Positions 45,755 to 57,381 of a stretch of 64,000 bases of DNA are shown in pieces. The position numbers and the translations under genes were made by a program. Origin of the DNA: Burkholderia latens (GTDB lineage: Bacteria > Pseudomonadota > Gammaproteobacteria > Burkholderiales > Burkholderiaceae). The notes below the pieces were generated by a model. It worked only from the letters and a program-made list of their open reading frames with translations. It had not been told where the DNA came from and made no database searches. The DNA lies in NCBI RefSeq assembly GCF_902499045.1, contig NZ_CABVPL010000002.1:124001-188000 (forward strand). Direction: 5' to 3'. How positions within the stretch are numbered: the first letter of the stretch is position 1; each line of letters begins with the position of its first letter.

Positions 45755-47155
45755 TTACGCCTCGAGCGCTTCGAGCACCTTCCCCTTCGTCTCGATCCCG
45801 ACGAAATGAACGGTCAGCGCCGCGATCAGCGGCACGATGCCGATCAGGTAGAACGCCGGTGCGAGGTTCCCGCCGATGATCGCGTGCGGCACGATCATCG
45901 GCGCCGCGAACGACGCGATCTTCAGCCACGCGCTGCCAAGCCCGCAGCCGGATGCACGGATGCTCGTCGGATACTGCTCCGGCGTGTAGACGTACGCGGT
46001 GATGAAGCCCGACGCCATCAGCCCGAGCGACAACGAGCAGAAGACCGCGACGACATACACCGACGATGCGTGATAGACGCCCGCCAACGCCAGCGACAGC
46101 GCGCACAGCACGAACGACCACACGATCACCGGCTTGCGGCCGAGCTTGTCGACGAGCAGCGCCGACGCGAGCGAACCGAGCACGCCCATCACCGAACCGA
46201 TCACCGCGAGATTCAGCGCGAGCTGCAGCGGTGCGTGATAGAAGTTCTTGTAGATGGTCGGCAGCCACGTCGACAATCCGTACTGGATGAATCCGCACGT
46301 CGCCCACAGCGTCGCCACCGCGAGCGTGCGCTTGCGATACGCGGCGCTGAACAGGTCGCTCATCCGGCGCTTCGGATGCTGGCGCACCATCTCGTCGTAG
46401 GCGGCCACCTGCGTGACGGGCTGCAGTTCGCCGCGCACCGACGATTCGAACACGCCCACCGCACGCCCGGCTTCCGCGAGCCGCCCGCGCGACGCGAGCC
46501 AGCGCGGCGATTCGGGCACGAGATGCGTCAGCACCAGCGCAAGCAGCAACGGCATCCCGCCGACGAAGTACATGATCTCCCAGCCGAATCGCGGCACGAG
46601 CCACGCGCCGAGCGCCATCGATACCAGCAGGCCGATCGGGAACACGATCTCGTACAGCAGCACGAACCGGCCGCGGCCATGCGCGCGCGTGATTTCGTTG
46701 ATGTACGTGGCCGCGACAGGCAGTTCGCCGCCGAGCCCGAGTCCCTGCAGGATCCGCAGCAGCACGAACACTTCGAACGTCGGCGCGAAGCCACACGCGA
46801 TGCTCGTGATGCCGATCACGGCCGAACTCCACGCGATCGCCTTCACGCGGCCGTGTTTTTCGGCAAGCGCGGGAAACAGGAACGCGCCGATCAGCTGGCC
46901 GATCGCGCCGGATGCGATCAGCATGCCGATCTGCGTCGGCGACAGCCCCCACTTATGAATCAGCAGCGGCAGCGTCGCCGCGATCGTGATCACGTCGAAG
47001 CCGTCGAAGAACGTCGCGGTGCCGATCAGCACGCGTGCGCGGATCTGCATCGCGTTGGCCGGAAGCCGCTCGAGCCGCGCGATGATCGCGCCGGGCGTGG
47101 AGGCGGCAGCTTCCATCGTGGCGCTGCCGGCCACGACGTTGTCGAAAGTGCTCAT
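45755..47155 (-). CDS. MFS transporter, sugar/aromatic-acid symporter type
   Basis: A 466-residue inner-membrane permease with twelve helices and a 25-residue cytoplasmic lead. Motifs seen: FFDGFDVITIAATLP in helix 1 (as in AAHS-type aromatic acid symporters), motif A-like FLFPALAEKHGRVKAI, and a GLGLGGELPVAATYINEITRAHGRGR helix 4-5 loop, plus PESPRWLASRGR after helix 6. It probably imports the pathway substrate with protons. Last gene of the operon, 38 bp after the reductase gene. Start is the ATG at 47155, supported by GGAGATCACCCCGC further upstream. Confidence 0.9.
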   Translation of the reverse strand: MSTFDNVVAGSATMEAAASTPGAIIARLERLPANAMQIRARVLIGTATFFDGFDVITIAATLPLLIHKWGLSPTQIGMLIASGAIGQLIGAFLFPALAEKHGRVKAIAWSSAVIGITSIACGFAPTFEVFVLLRILQGLGLGGELPVAATYINEITRAHGRGRFVLLYEIVFPIGLLVSMALGAWLVPRFGWEIMYFVGGMPLLLALVLTHLVPESPRWLASRGRLAEAGRAVGVFESSVRGELQPVTQVAAYDEMVRQHPKRRMSDLFSAAYRKRTLAVATLWATCGFIQYGLSTWLPTIYKNFYHAPLQLALNLAVIGSVMGVLGSLASALLVDKLGRKPVIVWSFVLCALSLALAGVYHASSVYVVAVFCSLSLGLMASGFITAYVYTPEQYPTSIRASGCGLGSAWLKIASFAAPMIVPHAIIGGNLAPAFYLIGIVPLIAALTVHFVGIETKGKVLEALEA

Positions 47156-47193
47156 GCGGGGTGATCTCCTGGGTCTTTTGCCGGTGCTGCCGG

Positions 47194-48438
47194 TCAGGCA
47201 AGCGCTTGGGTCGTGTCTGCCAGGGCTTCCGTGTCCACTGCCCGGCCCTGGTTCATCCACTTGCGCGCAAGCTTCAGCTCGCGTGCGTTGTTGATGGCGA
47301 TGACACCTCTCACATGCCCATCGCCCACGAAAAACAGCGTCGCGCGGCGCGCGGCGAGATCGCCGCGCACGACGATCTGCGCATCGGCCGGCAGGTCGCC
47401 GAGGATCTGCAGGTTCACGTCGTACTGATCGGACCAGAACCACGGAATCTCCGCGTAAGGCGCACGCACGCCGAGCACGGCCTTCGCGGCCGCGATCGCC
47501 TGATTCTGCGCGTTTGCCCACGATTCCAGCCGCACGCGCCGCTTCAGCCAGCCGTTGTGATGGTTCGCGACGTCGCCGCACGCGAAGATCGCCGGGTCGC
47601 TGGTCGCGCCGTATTCGTCGACGACGATGCCGTCGTCGACCGCGAGCCCCGCGTCGCTCGCGAGCGATGCGTTCAACGCGAGGCCGATGCCCGCCACCGC
47701 GAAATCGGCGTCGATCGTCGTGCCGTCGGCGAGCGTCGCACGCACTTTCGATGCGTCGTCGGGCTGCGCATCGAGCGATTCGAGTGCCGCGCCGAGCCGC
47801 ACGTCGACGCCATTCGCGCGGTGCAGATCAAGCAGGAAGTCGGACACGATCTGCGGCACCGAGCGCCCGCATAAGCGCGGCGCGCCTTCGACCACGACCG
47901 CTTCGACGCCCAGCTTGCGCGCGGTCGCCGCGACTTCGAGGCCGATCCAGCCGCCGCCGATCACGAGCACGCGCCGGCTCGCGCGCAGCTTCTCGCCGAG
48001 CGCCGCCGCTTCGTCGAGTGTGCGCAAGTAGTGCAGGTTCGTCGTCCTGACGAGCGCATCGGGCAAGCGGCGCGACGTGCCGCCGGTCGCGATCACGAGG
48101 CGATCGTATTCGACTTCGAGGCCGCTTTCGGTCTTCACGACACGGCGCGCACGGTCGATCGCCGCCGCCCGTTGCGGCTGCCACGCTTCGACGTTCAGCG
48201 CGTCGAATTCGTCCGGACGCACGACGCGCACGGTCTCGATGTCGGCCTCGCCGGCCAGCACGGCCTTCGACAGCGGCGGACGCTCGTACGGCAGGTGCGG
48301 CTCGTCGGCGATCATCACGAGGCGGCCCGCGAAGCCTTCCGCGCGCAGCGTCTTCAGCACCCAGCCGGCGGCCTGGCCGCCGCCGATCACGACGATCGTG
48401 CCCGGCGCGGGCTGCGCGGGCGTATTCGCTTCGGTCAT
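47194..48438 (-). CDS. FAD-dependent ferredoxin reductase
   Basis: A 414-residue NAD(P)H:ferredoxin oxidoreductase of the glutathione-reductase fold without an iron-sulfur domain, as used by class IIB Rieske systems. FAD-binding VVIGGGQAAGWVLKTLRAEG lies at about 16-35; the NAD-binding VLVIGGGWIGLEVAATARKL near 146-165; the second FAD motif IFACGDVANHHN near 275. It should pass electrons from NADH to the Rieske ferredoxin encoded at the other end of the operon. Its start overlaps the dioxygenase stop by 4 bp. Confidence 0.92.
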   Translation of the reverse strand: MTEANTPAQPAPGTIVVIGGGQAAGWVLKTLRAEGFAGRLVMIADEPHLPYERPPLSKAVLAGEADIETVRVVRPDEFDALNVEAWQPQRAAAIDRARRVVKTESGLEVEYDRLVIATGGTSRRLPDALVRTTNLHYLRTLDEAAALGEKLRASRRVLVIGGGWIGLEVAATARKLGVEAVVVEGAPRLCGRSVPQIVSDFLLDLHRANGVDVRLGAALESLDAQPDDASKVRATLADGTTIDADFAVAGIGLALNASLASDAGLAVDDGIVVDEYGATSDPAIFACGDVANHHNGWLKRRVRLESWANAQNQAIAAAKAVLGVRAPYAEIPWFWSDQYDVNLQILGDLPADAQIVVRGDLAARRATLFFVGDGHVRGVIAINNARELKLARKWMNQGRAVDTEALADTTQALA

Positions 48439-49397
48439 GATTTCCGCTCCGTCATGAACTTGCCTTCCGGCGCCTTCGCGTTCTTCTGCCGGCGCGTGTT
48501 GCCGTCGAGGCCGCCGTCGACGGCCCATTCGGCGAACACGGTCGGGCCCGGTTCGAATTCGCGCGGCTGCCATTCGGGCGTCAGCACGTCCTCGTCCGCG
48601 TAGTACTCGATCAGCGCGCCGGCCGGATTCTGGAAATACCAGAAGTACGCGGACGACACCGGGTGACGCCCCGGCCCGAGCTGCGTTTCCCAGCCGCAGC
48701 GGTCGATGTGCATGCCGCCGCCGAAGACTTCGTGAATATCGCGCACGGTGAACGCGACGTGGTTCAGGCCGCGCTTGCCATTGGGCAGCGCGAGCAGGAA
48801 CAGGTCGTGATGGCCGCCGTGCGGCGCGCAGCGCATGAACGCGCCGCGTCCCGGATAGCGATCCGACGTTTCGAAGCCAAGGAGCTCGTGATAGAAGGTT
48901 TCCTGCGCGTCGAGGCAGTTCGTGAAGAACACGACGTGCCCAACCTCCACCGGCTCCGCACGTGCATAGATTGGGCTCGGCTGGTCGATCCGCGCCGTGC
49001 GGCCCCACACGTTCGACGGCGAGCCGGTGATGTCGAGTGCGCGCTTGCGCGTCACTTCGATCCGGATCGCCATCCCGTTCGGATCGATGCAGCCGAGCGC
49101 ATCGTCATCCGCGTAATAGCCGGGCTGGCCGGCGAGCTTCGTGCGCAGCGCGCCGAGTTCCTGCTGCGTCGCGACGCCCCACGTGACTTCCCGCAGCGTC
49201 GGGCCCGCTTCGAACGCGGGCGGCAGCGACGGATCGCCGGCTTTCACGACCAGCACGGTGCAGCCGTTCAGCGTTTCGAAACGTGCGCGCGTGTCGTCGT
49301 GCGCGACTTCCTTCAAGCCCCAGTCGGCGAAAAAGCGCCGGCACGTCGCGACGTCGTCGACACCGTACGTGATCTGTTCGATACCCAAGATGGTCAT
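48435..49397 (-). CDS. Type I extradiol ring-cleavage dioxygenase (VOC family)
   Basis: A 320-residue two-domain enzyme that cleaves a catechol-like ring next to its hydroxyls. The iron ligands of the C-terminal domain are present at H154 (VEVGHVVFF), H213 (GLNHVAFTV) and E264 (ALIEYYAD). The tail of 50 residues beyond the second domain is longer than in small family members. It fits as the meta-cleavage step of the operon. It overlaps the reductase gene by 4 bp and starts 18 bp after the aldehyde dehydrogenase. Confidence 0.9.
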   Translation of the reverse strand: MTILGIEQITYGVDDVATCRRFFADWGLKEVAHDDTRARFETLNGCTVLVVKAGDPSLPPAFEAGPTLREVTWGVATQQELGALRTKLAGQPGYYADDDALGCIDPNGMAIRIEVTRKRALDITGSPSNVWGRTARIDQPSPIYARAEPVEVGHVVFFTNCLDAQETFYHELLGFETSDRYPGRGAFMRCAPHGGHHDLFLLALPNGKRGLNHVAFTVRDIHEVFGGGMHIDRCGWETQLGPGRHPVSSAYFWYFQNPAGALIEYYADEDVLTPEWQPREFEPGPTVFAEWAVDGGLDGNTRRQKNAKAPEGKFMTERKS

Positions 49398-49415
49398 TGC
49401 GTCATTCCCCTTCGC

Positions 49416-50906
49416 TCAGTTCGCCCACGGCAGCGGCGCGTCGTTCAAGCCCCAGTAGAGGCTCTTCTGCTGCATGTACTCGCGGATGCCAAGACGTCCC
49501 TTCTCGCGCCCCATCCCGCTCTCCTTCCAGCCCGAGAACGGCGTGGAGATCGAGAACAGCTTGTACGTGTTGATCCACACGGTGCCCGTCTCCAGCGCCC
49601 GCGCGATGCGCCACGCGCGCTTGTAGTCGCGCGTCCAGATGCCGGCGGCAAGACCGAACACGCTGTCGTTCGCCTGCGCGATCAGCGACGCTTCGTCGTC
49701 GAACGGCATCGCGACCAGCACCGGCCCGAAGATTTCTTCCTGGCAGATGCGCGCGCTGTTCGACAGGCCTTCCAGAATCGTCGGCTGATAGAAGAAGCCG
49801 TCTTCGCGCCCGTCGCCCGACGGCCGCTCGCCGCCGCACAGCAGGCGGCCGCCTTCTTCCAGGCCGAGCGCGACGTAGCGCTCCACCGACTCGCGATGCT
49901 TCGCGGTGATCAGCGGCCCCATCTGCGTATCGGCGCGCATCGGGTCGCCGACGCGCAGCTTGCGCGCACCGGCCACCAGCCGCTGCATGAATTGGTCGTA
50001 CACCGCGCGCTGCACGAACAGGCGCGAACCCGCGATGCACGCTTCGCCCGACGAGCTGAAGATCCCGTACAGCACGCCGTTGACCGCGTGATCGAGATCG
50101 GCATCGTCGAACACGATCGTCGGCGACTTGCCGCCGAGTTCGAGCGACACCGGCATCAGCTTCTCCGCCGCGATGCGCGCGATCCCGCGGCCGACTTCGG
50201 TGCCGCCGGTGAACGACACCTTCTTCACGAGCGGATGACGCACGAGCACGTCGCCGATCACCGAGCCCTTGCCCGGCAGCACGCTCAGCACGCCCTTCGG
50301 CACGCCGGCTTCCTCGCAGATCCGCGCGAGCGCGAGCGACACGAGTGGCGTGACCTCGGCCGGCTTCAGCACCACCGCGTTGCCGCCGGCGAGCGCGGGC
50401 GCGAGCTTCTGCGCATCGGACGCGATCGGCGAGTTCCACGGCGTGATCGCGGCGATCACGCCGATCGGCTCGTGCACGCTCATCGTCAGGTAGTCGCCGC
50501 GCGACGGCGTCAGTTCCTCGTCGAGCGTTTCCAGGCACGCGGCGAAATAGCGGAACGTGTTCGCCGCGCTCGCCACGAGCACGCGCGTCTCGCCGATCGG
50601 CTTGCCGTTGTCGCGGCGCTGCAGGTGCGCGAGTGCATCGTGACGCTGCATGATCAGGTCGGCGATCCGGTACAGCACCAGCGCACGCTGATGCGGCTTG
50701 AGCCCGGCCCAGTCCGCGCGCCGCCATGCGGCGTCGGCGGCCACGACGGCGTCGGCCGCGTCTTCCGCGTTCGCCGTCGAGACCTCCATGTTCAGCGACT
50801 GGTCGGCCGGATAGATGCTCGCGTACGGCGCGCCACGGCCGCGCCGCCACTCGCCGCCGATCAGGATGTCGCCGTTGGGTACGAGGCGCGTATCGAATGG
50901 AGTCAT
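49416..50906 (-). CDS. NAD(P)-dependent aldehyde dehydrogenase
   Basis: A 496-residue ALDH-superfamily enzyme oxidising an aldehyde to an acid. Visible motifs: TPWNSPIASDAQKLAPALAG (about residue 154 on), the glutamate motif LELGGKSP near 262, and the catalytic cysteine in SSSGEACIAGSRLFV near 295. In meta-cleavage pathways such an enzyme oxidises hydroxymuconic or aminomuconic semialdehyde. It lies 84 bp after the aspartate-dehydrogenase-like gene, the largest gap within the operon. Confidence 0.92.
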   Translation of the reverse strand: MTPFDTRLVPNGDILIGGEWRRGRGAPYASIYPADQSLNMEVSTANAEDAADAVVAADAAWRRADWAGLKPHQRALVLYRIADLIMQRHDALAHLQRRDNGKPIGETRVLVASAANTFRYFAACLETLDEELTPSRGDYLTMSVHEPIGVIAAITPWNSPIASDAQKLAPALAGGNAVVLKPAEVTPLVSLALARICEEAGVPKGVLSVLPGKGSVIGDVLVRHPLVKKVSFTGGTEVGRGIARIAAEKLMPVSLELGGKSPTIVFDDADLDHAVNGVLYGIFSSSGEACIAGSRLFVQRAVYDQFMQRLVAGARKLRVGDPMRADTQMGPLITAKHRESVERYVALGLEEGGRLLCGGERPSGDGREDGFFYQPTILEGLSNSARICQEEIFGPVLVAMPFDDEASLIAQANDSVFGLAAGIWTRDYKRAWRIARALETGTVWINTYKLFSISTPFSGWKESGMGREKGRLGIREYMQQKSLYWGLNDAPLPWAN

Positions 50907-50990
50907 GTCACAAGTCCCACAAATCTGTCTCTGCGCGGCCGCTCGCGTCGTCGCGCAGGCGGGGCGCTCAATGGTCCGAAGGCTTCGCGC

Positions 50991-53485
<2,495 letters not shown>

Positions 53486-53493
<8 letters not shown>

Positions 53494-54283
53494 GGCGTGC
53501 AAAGCCTCCAGAAACGTCGATATGGCTGCCCGTCGTGTAGGACGACAGATGCGTTGCGAGATAAAAAAGGGCCCAGGCTGCCTCGTCGGGCTTGCCGAAG
53601 CGGTTCAGCGGAATGTTCTTCTTGCGGGCGAGCGCGGCCGTCCAGTCCTCCCAGCTTTCGCCGGCCTGCGCCTGCGCGTCGTAGCGGCGGCGCCACTGGC
53701 CAGACTCGACGATGCCGATCAGGATCGAGTTCACGCGAATGCGCTGCGGCGCCAGCTCGGTCGCGAGCGACTTCACGAGGCTCAGCACGCCCGCGCGCGC
53801 CGACGACGTCGCGACCATGTGCGGCTCCGGCTGCAGCGCGAGCAGCGAGTTCACGCAGGTGATCGTCGGTGCGGCCGCATCGCGCAGCAGCGGCAGGAAT
53901 GCGCGCGTCGGGCGGATGATGCTGAAGTACTTCAGTTCGAGTTCTTCGCGCCACGCGTCGTCGGTCGTGTCCGCGAAGGTCGACACGCGGCCCTGGCCGG
54001 CGTTGTTGACCAGCATGTCCGCGCGGGCGAAGCGGTCGGACACGGCTTGCGCGAACGCGGTCACGTCGGCTTCGTCGAGCACGTTGCAGCGCACGGCAAG
54101 CAGTCGTGCATCTGCGTACTTGTCGCGCAGCATCGTTTCGGCGCGCGCGAGGCGTTCGCCGTCGCGGCCGCAAATCGCGACCGACGCGCCGGCCTGCAGG
54201 AACCGTTCGGCAGTCGCGAGGCCGATGCCGGACGAACCGCCCGTCACCACCGCCACCTGCCCGGTCAAGTCGATCTCAATCAT
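53486..54283 (-). CDS. SDR-family protein lacking catalytic Tyr and Lys
   Basis: A 265-residue Rossmann-fold SDR. The cofactor loop TGGSSGIG (14-21) and NNAG (93-96) are intact, and Ser 146 is in place. The catalytic Tyr expected 13 residues later is T159 and the Lys is R163 (ATSSARAG), while the helix-4 Asn position reads Lys (LELKYF). It therefore should not work as a normal SDR; it may bind NAD and a ligand, or use another chemistry. It is coupled to the IclR gene upstream (4-bp overlap) and the ThDP gene downstream (8 bp). Confidence 0.88.
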
Positions 54284-55137
54284 CGGAGTCCTAAAGCCTT
54301 CAGAAACGTGTGCTCGTCATCCGAGCGGTAATTGAGCCGACGCGACAACTCCGCCGCCGCGCGCTGCACCTTGTCGATCAGGCCGTCGGCGATCAGCGTC
54401 GCATCGATCTCCGGCCGCGGGACCGTCACCGTGATGCACGCGACGATCTTCTGCGTGTCGTTGCGCACCGGCGCCGTGACCACCGAAATCCCGCGCTCGA
54501 ACGACGAATTGCTGATGCCGTAGCCGCGCAGCGCATCCTCGCGGATCACTTCATACAGCGCGTCGACCGTTTCCGGCGTCGCGCTCGTCATCTGGTTCAG
54601 CGTGCGTTCCGGATACAGCGCCCGCAGCTCCGTCAGCGACAGGTCGCCCATCAGCACGTGGCCGTGCGTCGTCGCGTGCGCGGGCAGCCGCGTGCCGACG
54701 TTCACGCGAATCGAGCTGAACACCGGCGCCTGGCTCTGCGCCTTCGCGACGAACACGACGTCGCGGCCGTCGCGGATCACGATGTGCGTCGTGAAGCCCG
54801 TCGCATCGCGCAGGCTTTCGATCACCGGCAGCCCGAGATCGGTCAGCTCCAGCGAGCTCAGGTATTCGAAGCCGAGCCGCAGCACGGCGATGCCGAGCTT
54901 GTAGTTGCGATCCTTGTCCGCACGCTCGAGAAAGCCGAGCGACTCGAGCGTCTGCAGCAGACGGAACACCGTCGTGCGCGGAATGCCGAGCCGCTTCGAC
55001 AATTCCGGCGCGCCGAGCACCGGCTCGCGCGGCGAGAATTCGGCGAGGATCCGCAAACCGCGCTCGAGGCCCGGCACCACGTAGCCGGCTTCGGACTTCG
55101 CGCTATCCGCGTCCTGTCGTTGCAACGGTTCGCTCAT
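54280..55137 (-). CDS. IclR-family regulator inside the operon
   Basis: A 285-residue regulator. An N-terminal winged helix (about residues 22-82, PELSKRLGIPRTTVFRLLQT) is followed by the GAF-like effector domain, including VGTRLPAHATTHGHVLMG and the RGYGISNSSFERGISVVTAP block. IclR proteins bind aromatic effectors such as 4-hydroxybenzoate or protocatechuate. It overlaps the hydrolase stop and the SDR start by 4 bp each, so it is made with the enzymes. It is closely similar to the second IclR at 60789-61721 and may bind the GTTCC-N6-GGAAC element. Confidence 0.92.
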   Translation of the reverse strand: MSEPLQRQDADSAKSEAGYVVPGLERGLRILAEFSPREPVLGAPELSKRLGIPRTTVFRLLQTLESLGFLERADKDRNYKLGIAVLRLGFEYLSSLELTDLGLPVIESLRDATGFTTHIVIRDGRDVVFVAKAQSQAPVFSSIRVNVGTRLPAHATTHGHVLMGDLSLTELRALYPERTLNQMTSATPETVDALYEVIREDALRGYGISNSSFERGISVVTAPVRNDTQKIVACITVTVPRPEIDATLIADGLIDKVQRAAAELSRRLNYRSDDEHTFLKALGLR

Positions 55138-56030
55138 TCCAGCCCCCGTTGACGGTCGCATTGACGGAAGAACGTATCGATCAGCGACGAATAAACCGCC
55201 GGCGCTTCCACATACCCCGCATGACCGGCCTGCGGAATCACCTGCAACTCCACGTGCGCGGCCGCGGCGATCCGCTCGCAGGCGGCCGGCGGCGTGATCG
55301 CGTCGTTCGCGCCGACCGCGACCGCCGTGCGGCCGCGAAAACCGGCGAGATCGGAAGCGAGATCGGCGTTCGCAAGCAGGTGCGTGGCCTGTGCATAGCC
55401 GGCCGGCAGGATGCGCGCCATGTTCCAGCGCACCCATGCGCGCGCCTCCTCGCTCGCGAAAGCCGACAGCATGTTGCCGCTGCGCTGGTCGGCGAGCCCG
55501 GCCGGGCCGAGTTCCGCAAGCATCGCGAGGCGCGCGTCGCGCCGCGCGTCGCGCGTTTCGGCGGGCGCGCTGCCGTAGCCGCCCGCGGGCGAGATCAGCA
55601 GCAGGCCGGCGATTCGCGCGGGCATCATGCGGGCCAGCCCGCCCGCGACGATCGCGCCGAGCGAATGCCCGACCAGCACGCAGCGTTCGATGCCGAGTGC
55701 ATCGAGCCACGCATTCAGCGACGCCGCGTAATCGGCGGCCGTCGGCGATGCGCCGCGCACGGGCGTCGACACGCCGTAGCCGGGCGCATCCCACGCGAGC
55801 ACGCGCCGCGATGCGCTCAGCGTGTCGAGCTGGCGCACCCACGATGCGGCGCCCGAGCCGATCCCGTGCAGCAGCACGACCGGCAGCGTGTGGCCCGCAT
55901 GCTGCGCGCCGGCCTCGCGGTAGCCGATCGTGCCCGCCGCGCCGGCCGCGCAACGCTGCTCGGGAAACTGTCCGAGCAGCGCGGCGAACGCCGCGGTGCG
56001 GTCGCGTTCACGTTTGTCGATGACACTCAT
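55134..56030 (-). CDS. Alpha/beta hydrolase, meta-cleavage-product type
   Basis: A 298-residue serine hydrolase. The oxyanion HGIGSGAASWVRQL is at about 55-68, the nucleophile elbow GHSLGA at about 120-125, the acid in VGANDAITPP near 240 and the His in QAGHAGYVEAP near 268. This layout matches C-C hydrolases such as BphD/XylF that cut meta-cleavage products, as well as esterases. Given the extradiol dioxygenase in the operon, the former is more likely. It starts 18 bp after the cupin gene. Confidence 0.88.
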   Translation of the reverse strand: MSVIDKRERDRTAAFAALLGQFPEQRCAAGAAGTIGYREAGAQHAGHTLPVVLLHGIGSGAASWVRQLDTLSASRRVLAWDAPGYGVSTPVRGASPTAADYAASLNAWLDALGIERCVLVGHSLGAIVAGGLARMMPARIAGLLLISPAGGYGSAPAETRDARRDARLAMLAELGPAGLADQRSGNMLSAFASEEARAWVRWNMARILPAGYAQATHLLANADLASDLAGFRGRTAVAVGANDAITPPAACERIAAAAHVELQVIPQAGHAGYVEAPAVYSSLIDTFFRQCDRQRGLE

Positions 56031-56048
56031 TGCTTGCTCCGCCCGCTG

Positions 56049-56576
56049 TCAGCGCTTGATCTTCGCGAGCGGCGAATCCGGCGGATACGTCGGCGTGATC
56101 GGCTTCGGCGAGCCGAGCATCACGCACATCAGCGCGTCTTCCTCGCCGATGTTGATTTCAGTGCGATACACGCCCGGCGGCACCGAGATCAGGTCGCGCT
56201 CGCCGAGGATCGCTTCCCACGTCTCGCCGTCGCGCTCGCAGATCACCTTCATCTTGCCGCGCAGCACGAAGAAGATTTCCTCGACGTCGATATGGATGTG
56301 GCTCGGGCCGATGTTGCCGGCCGGGATGACCATCGTCGAGAACGTGAAGTTGCCGGCCGGCACCGTGTTGACGTCCTTCGCGACGCCCGTGCCTCCCGTG
56401 CCGACGTAGCGCATCTGCGCGCGGCGGTACTTCGGGTCGTAGTCGGCCTGGAACTTCAGCGCGTCCCAGTCGTAGCGCCGCGTCGCATAGCGCGCGACGC
56501 GCCCTTCCATCCAGTCGCCGAAGCTTGCGCCGTCCGGCTGGTCCCACGACTTGCGTTCGAGATCTGCGTCCGCCAT
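56049..56576 (-). CDS. Cupin-domain protein
   Basis: A 175-residue single cupin. Motif 1 is GPSHIHIDVEEIFFVLRGKM with H93, H95 and E99/E100 as metal ligands; the first 60 residues form an extra lead (SWDQPDGASFGDWMEGRVARY) not found in minimal cupins. It could be a dioxygenase, an isomerase or a binding protein in the pathway. The ATG at 56576 has AGGAGAGGACG; an ATG five codons upstream overlaps that site and is less likely. Confidence 0.85.
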   Translation of the reverse strand: MADADLERKSWDQPDGASFGDWMEGRVARYATRRYDWDALKFQADYDPKYRRAQMRYVGTGGTGVAKDVNTVPAGNFTFSTMVIPAGNIGPSHIHIDVEEIFFVLRGKMKVICERDGETWEAILGERDLISVPPGVYRTEINIGEEDALMCVMLGSPKPITPTYPPDSPLAKIKR

Positions 56577-56610
56577 CGTCCTCTCCTTCATTTCCAGTGA
56601 AAACTTCGAT

Positions 56611-57381
56611 TCAATTCATTACGAAGCCGCCGTTCACCGGCAGCAGTTGACCCGTCACGAAACGCGCGCCGTCCGACAGCAGGAACAGCACGGGGCCCGT
56701 CACGTCGTCGGGCACCTGCGCGCGTGCGAGCGCGCGCCCCTGCAGGTAGAACGCGTGGCGCTCCGCGGGCACGTAGGCCGTCGCCTCGACTTCGGTGAGC
56801 CCCGGCGCGATCGCGTTGACCGTCACACCGTGCACGCCGAACTCGCGGGCCTGCGCATGCGTCATCGCGATCACCGCGCCCTTGCTCGCGACGTACGCGA
56901 GCAGCTTCGGCGCGCCCCACAGCGCGGTGTCCGATGCGAGGTTCACGATCGCGCCGCGGCCCGATTGCGCGAGGTGCGGCAGCGCCGCATTGCTGACGAG
57001 CCACACGCCGCGCACGTTCACGTTCATCACGGCATCCCAGGTCGTCACGTCGAGTTCCGTCGACAGCTTGCCGCCCGAGTTCGTGATCGCCGCGTTGTTG
57101 ATCAGCGCGTCGATGCCGCCGAGCGCCGCCGCGCCCTGCGCGACGAACGCATCGACGCTCGCCGGCTCGGCTAGGTCGAGCGCGAAGAAATGCGCGGTGT
57201 GGCCGGCTCGCGTGAGTTGCGCGGCGAGCGCGCGGCCCTCGTCGGCGAGCACGTCGCCGAACGCGACGTGCGCGCCCGCCGCGACCAGCGCCTTCACGAA
57301 CGCCGCGCCGAGACCGCGCGCGCCACCCGTGACGAGCACGCGGCGCCCCGGCAGCGACACGACCGATGCGAGCTCAGCCAT
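56611..57381 (-). CDS. SDR, cis-dihydrodiol-dehydrogenase candidate
   Basis: A 256-residue NAD-dependent short-chain dehydrogenase with a complete active site: TGGARGLG (about 17-24), NNAA, the Ser in NLASDTALWG and the YVASK block near 155. The start overlaps the Rieske oxygenase stop by 8 bp, the usual place for the enzyme that rearomatises a cis-dihydrodiol to a catechol. That role is inferred from position. Confidence 0.9.
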   Translation of the reverse strand: MAELASVVSLPGRRVLVTGGARGLGAAFVKALVAAGAHVAFGDVLADEGRALAAQLTRAGHTAHFFALDLAEPASVDAFVAQGAAALGGIDALINNAAITNSGGKLSTELDVTTWDAVMNVNVRGVWLVSNAALPHLAQSGRGAIVNLASDTALWGAPKLLAYVASKGAVIAMTHAQAREFGVHGVTVNAIAPGLTEVEATAYVPAERHAFYLQGRALARAQVPDDVTGPVLFLLSDGARFVTGQLLPVNGGFVMN